NCBI GenBank assembly: GCA_030645645.1
Contig: JAUSNC010000038.1
Span: 1 to 5,366, forward strand
Reading direction: 5' to 3'
DNA length: 5,366 bases
DNA from: Candidatus Parcubacteria bacterium
GTDB taxonomy: Bacteria > Patescibacteriota > Minisyncoccia > Minisyncoccales > UBA6532
In this document: in pieces, positions 4,997 through 5,366 of the stretch
Layout: the number at the start of each line of letters is the position of its first letter
Numbering within the stretch: position 1 is the stretch's first letter
Position numbers and translations under genes: made by a program
The notes under the pieces: model-generated
Databases searched by the model: none
Seen by the model: the letters and a program-made list of their open reading frames with translations, nothing else
What the model was told of the DNA's origin: nothing

Positions 4997-5366
4997 TTAT
5001 CTTGCGTATTCTACTATCCTATTTTCCCTGATTAAAGTTACTTTTATTTCCCCGGGATAGCGAAGCTCTTCTTGGATTTTTTTGACAATATCTTTTGCCA
5101 TCTTATGACTGGCAAGGTCGTCCACTTCCTCTGGCTTTACAAATACCCTTATTTCCCTTCCTGCCTGCAGCGCCCAGGCTTTTTCCACTCCTTCAAAAGA
5201 TGTGGCTATATCTTCTAATTCGCCGAGCCTCTGGAGATAATTTTCCAGCGTGTCTTTTCTTGCTCCGGGCCTTGCTCCGGAAATCTGATCTGCAACTAGA
5301 ACTAAAACAGCTTCAATGCTTTCTGGCTCATACTCTTCATGAAGGGACTTCATTGCGGAAATAACT
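4997..5366 (-). CDS. rny: Ribonuclease Y, C-terminal part (5' end outside window)
   Basis: Only the last 123 codons are present. RNase Y is a membrane-anchored endoribonuclease that initiates mRNA decay; its N-terminal membrane helix, coiled coil, KH domain and most of the HD domain lie beyond the right edge. The tail seen here is characteristic: EPESIEAVLVLVADQISGARPGAR, then the TLENYLQRL helix, FEGVEKAWALQAGREIRVFVKPEE, and the ending YPGEIKVTLIRENRIVEYAR before TAA at 4997-4999. The frame stays open to the window edge through VISA before the first internal Met at 5351-5353, so that Met is not a start. HU follows 43 bp downstream. Confidence 0.95.
   Translation of the reverse strand, partial: VISAMKSLHEEYEPESIEAVLVLVADQISGARPGARKDTLENYLQRLGELEDIATSFEGVEKAWALQAGREIRVFVKPEEVDDLASHKMAKDIVKKIQEELRYPGEIKVTLIRENRIVEYAR

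Noticed and set aside
1..5366. Insertion sequences, CRISPR arrays, phage or defence genes
   Set aside because: No transposase, repeat array, terminal inverted repeats or direct repeats flanking the tRNAs were seen; the window is fully accounted for by housekeeping and pilus genes.

Overview
This is a compact, AT-rich bacterial window. All protein genes lie on the minus strand and two tRNA genes lie on the plus strand. It probably comes from a Patescibacteria/CPR (Parcubacteria-like) genome. The main reason is the type IV pilus ATPase, which keeps the segment that normally carries a zinc tetracysteine but has lost the cysteines, a form I associate with CPR GspE/PilB proteins. Supporting hints are the 'SHQLR'-type histidine kinase, very short gene spacings and few Shine-Dalgarno sites. 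The assignment is an inference from protein style, not from a marker gene.

Layout in minus-strand transcription order (right to left). The 3' end of rny (RNase Y) enters at the right edge and is followed after 43 bp by a complete HU-type DNA-binding protein gene. A perfect-loop hairpin with one stem mismatch (4644-4672) ends the HU transcript, and it also ends the oppositely directed tRNA-Pro(TGG)-tRNA-Gly(TCC) transcript. Between tRNA-Pro and the next minus-strand gene lies a compact divergent promoter region: one good sigma70-like promoter faces the tRNAs and one extended -10 promoter faces the histidine kinase.

The rest is one apparent operon: a two-TM histidine kinase, a 123-aa receiver-only response regulator (72 bp gap), the pilus assembly ATPase PilB (2 bp gap), and the inner-membrane platform protein PilC (16 bp gap, truncated by the left edge). 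The arrangement suggests that a dedicated phosphorelay controls, or is co-expressed with, the pilus extension motor. The receiver has no output domain, so any action on the pilus would be by protein contact or through another regulator.

The points most worth a second look are: PilC has no normal start codon in its own frame, but a well-placed ATG with a ribosome-binding site sits one frame away; the kinase H-box lacks the residue associated with phosphatase activity; PilB has lost its zinc cysteines; and the kinase mRNA is predicted to be leaderless.
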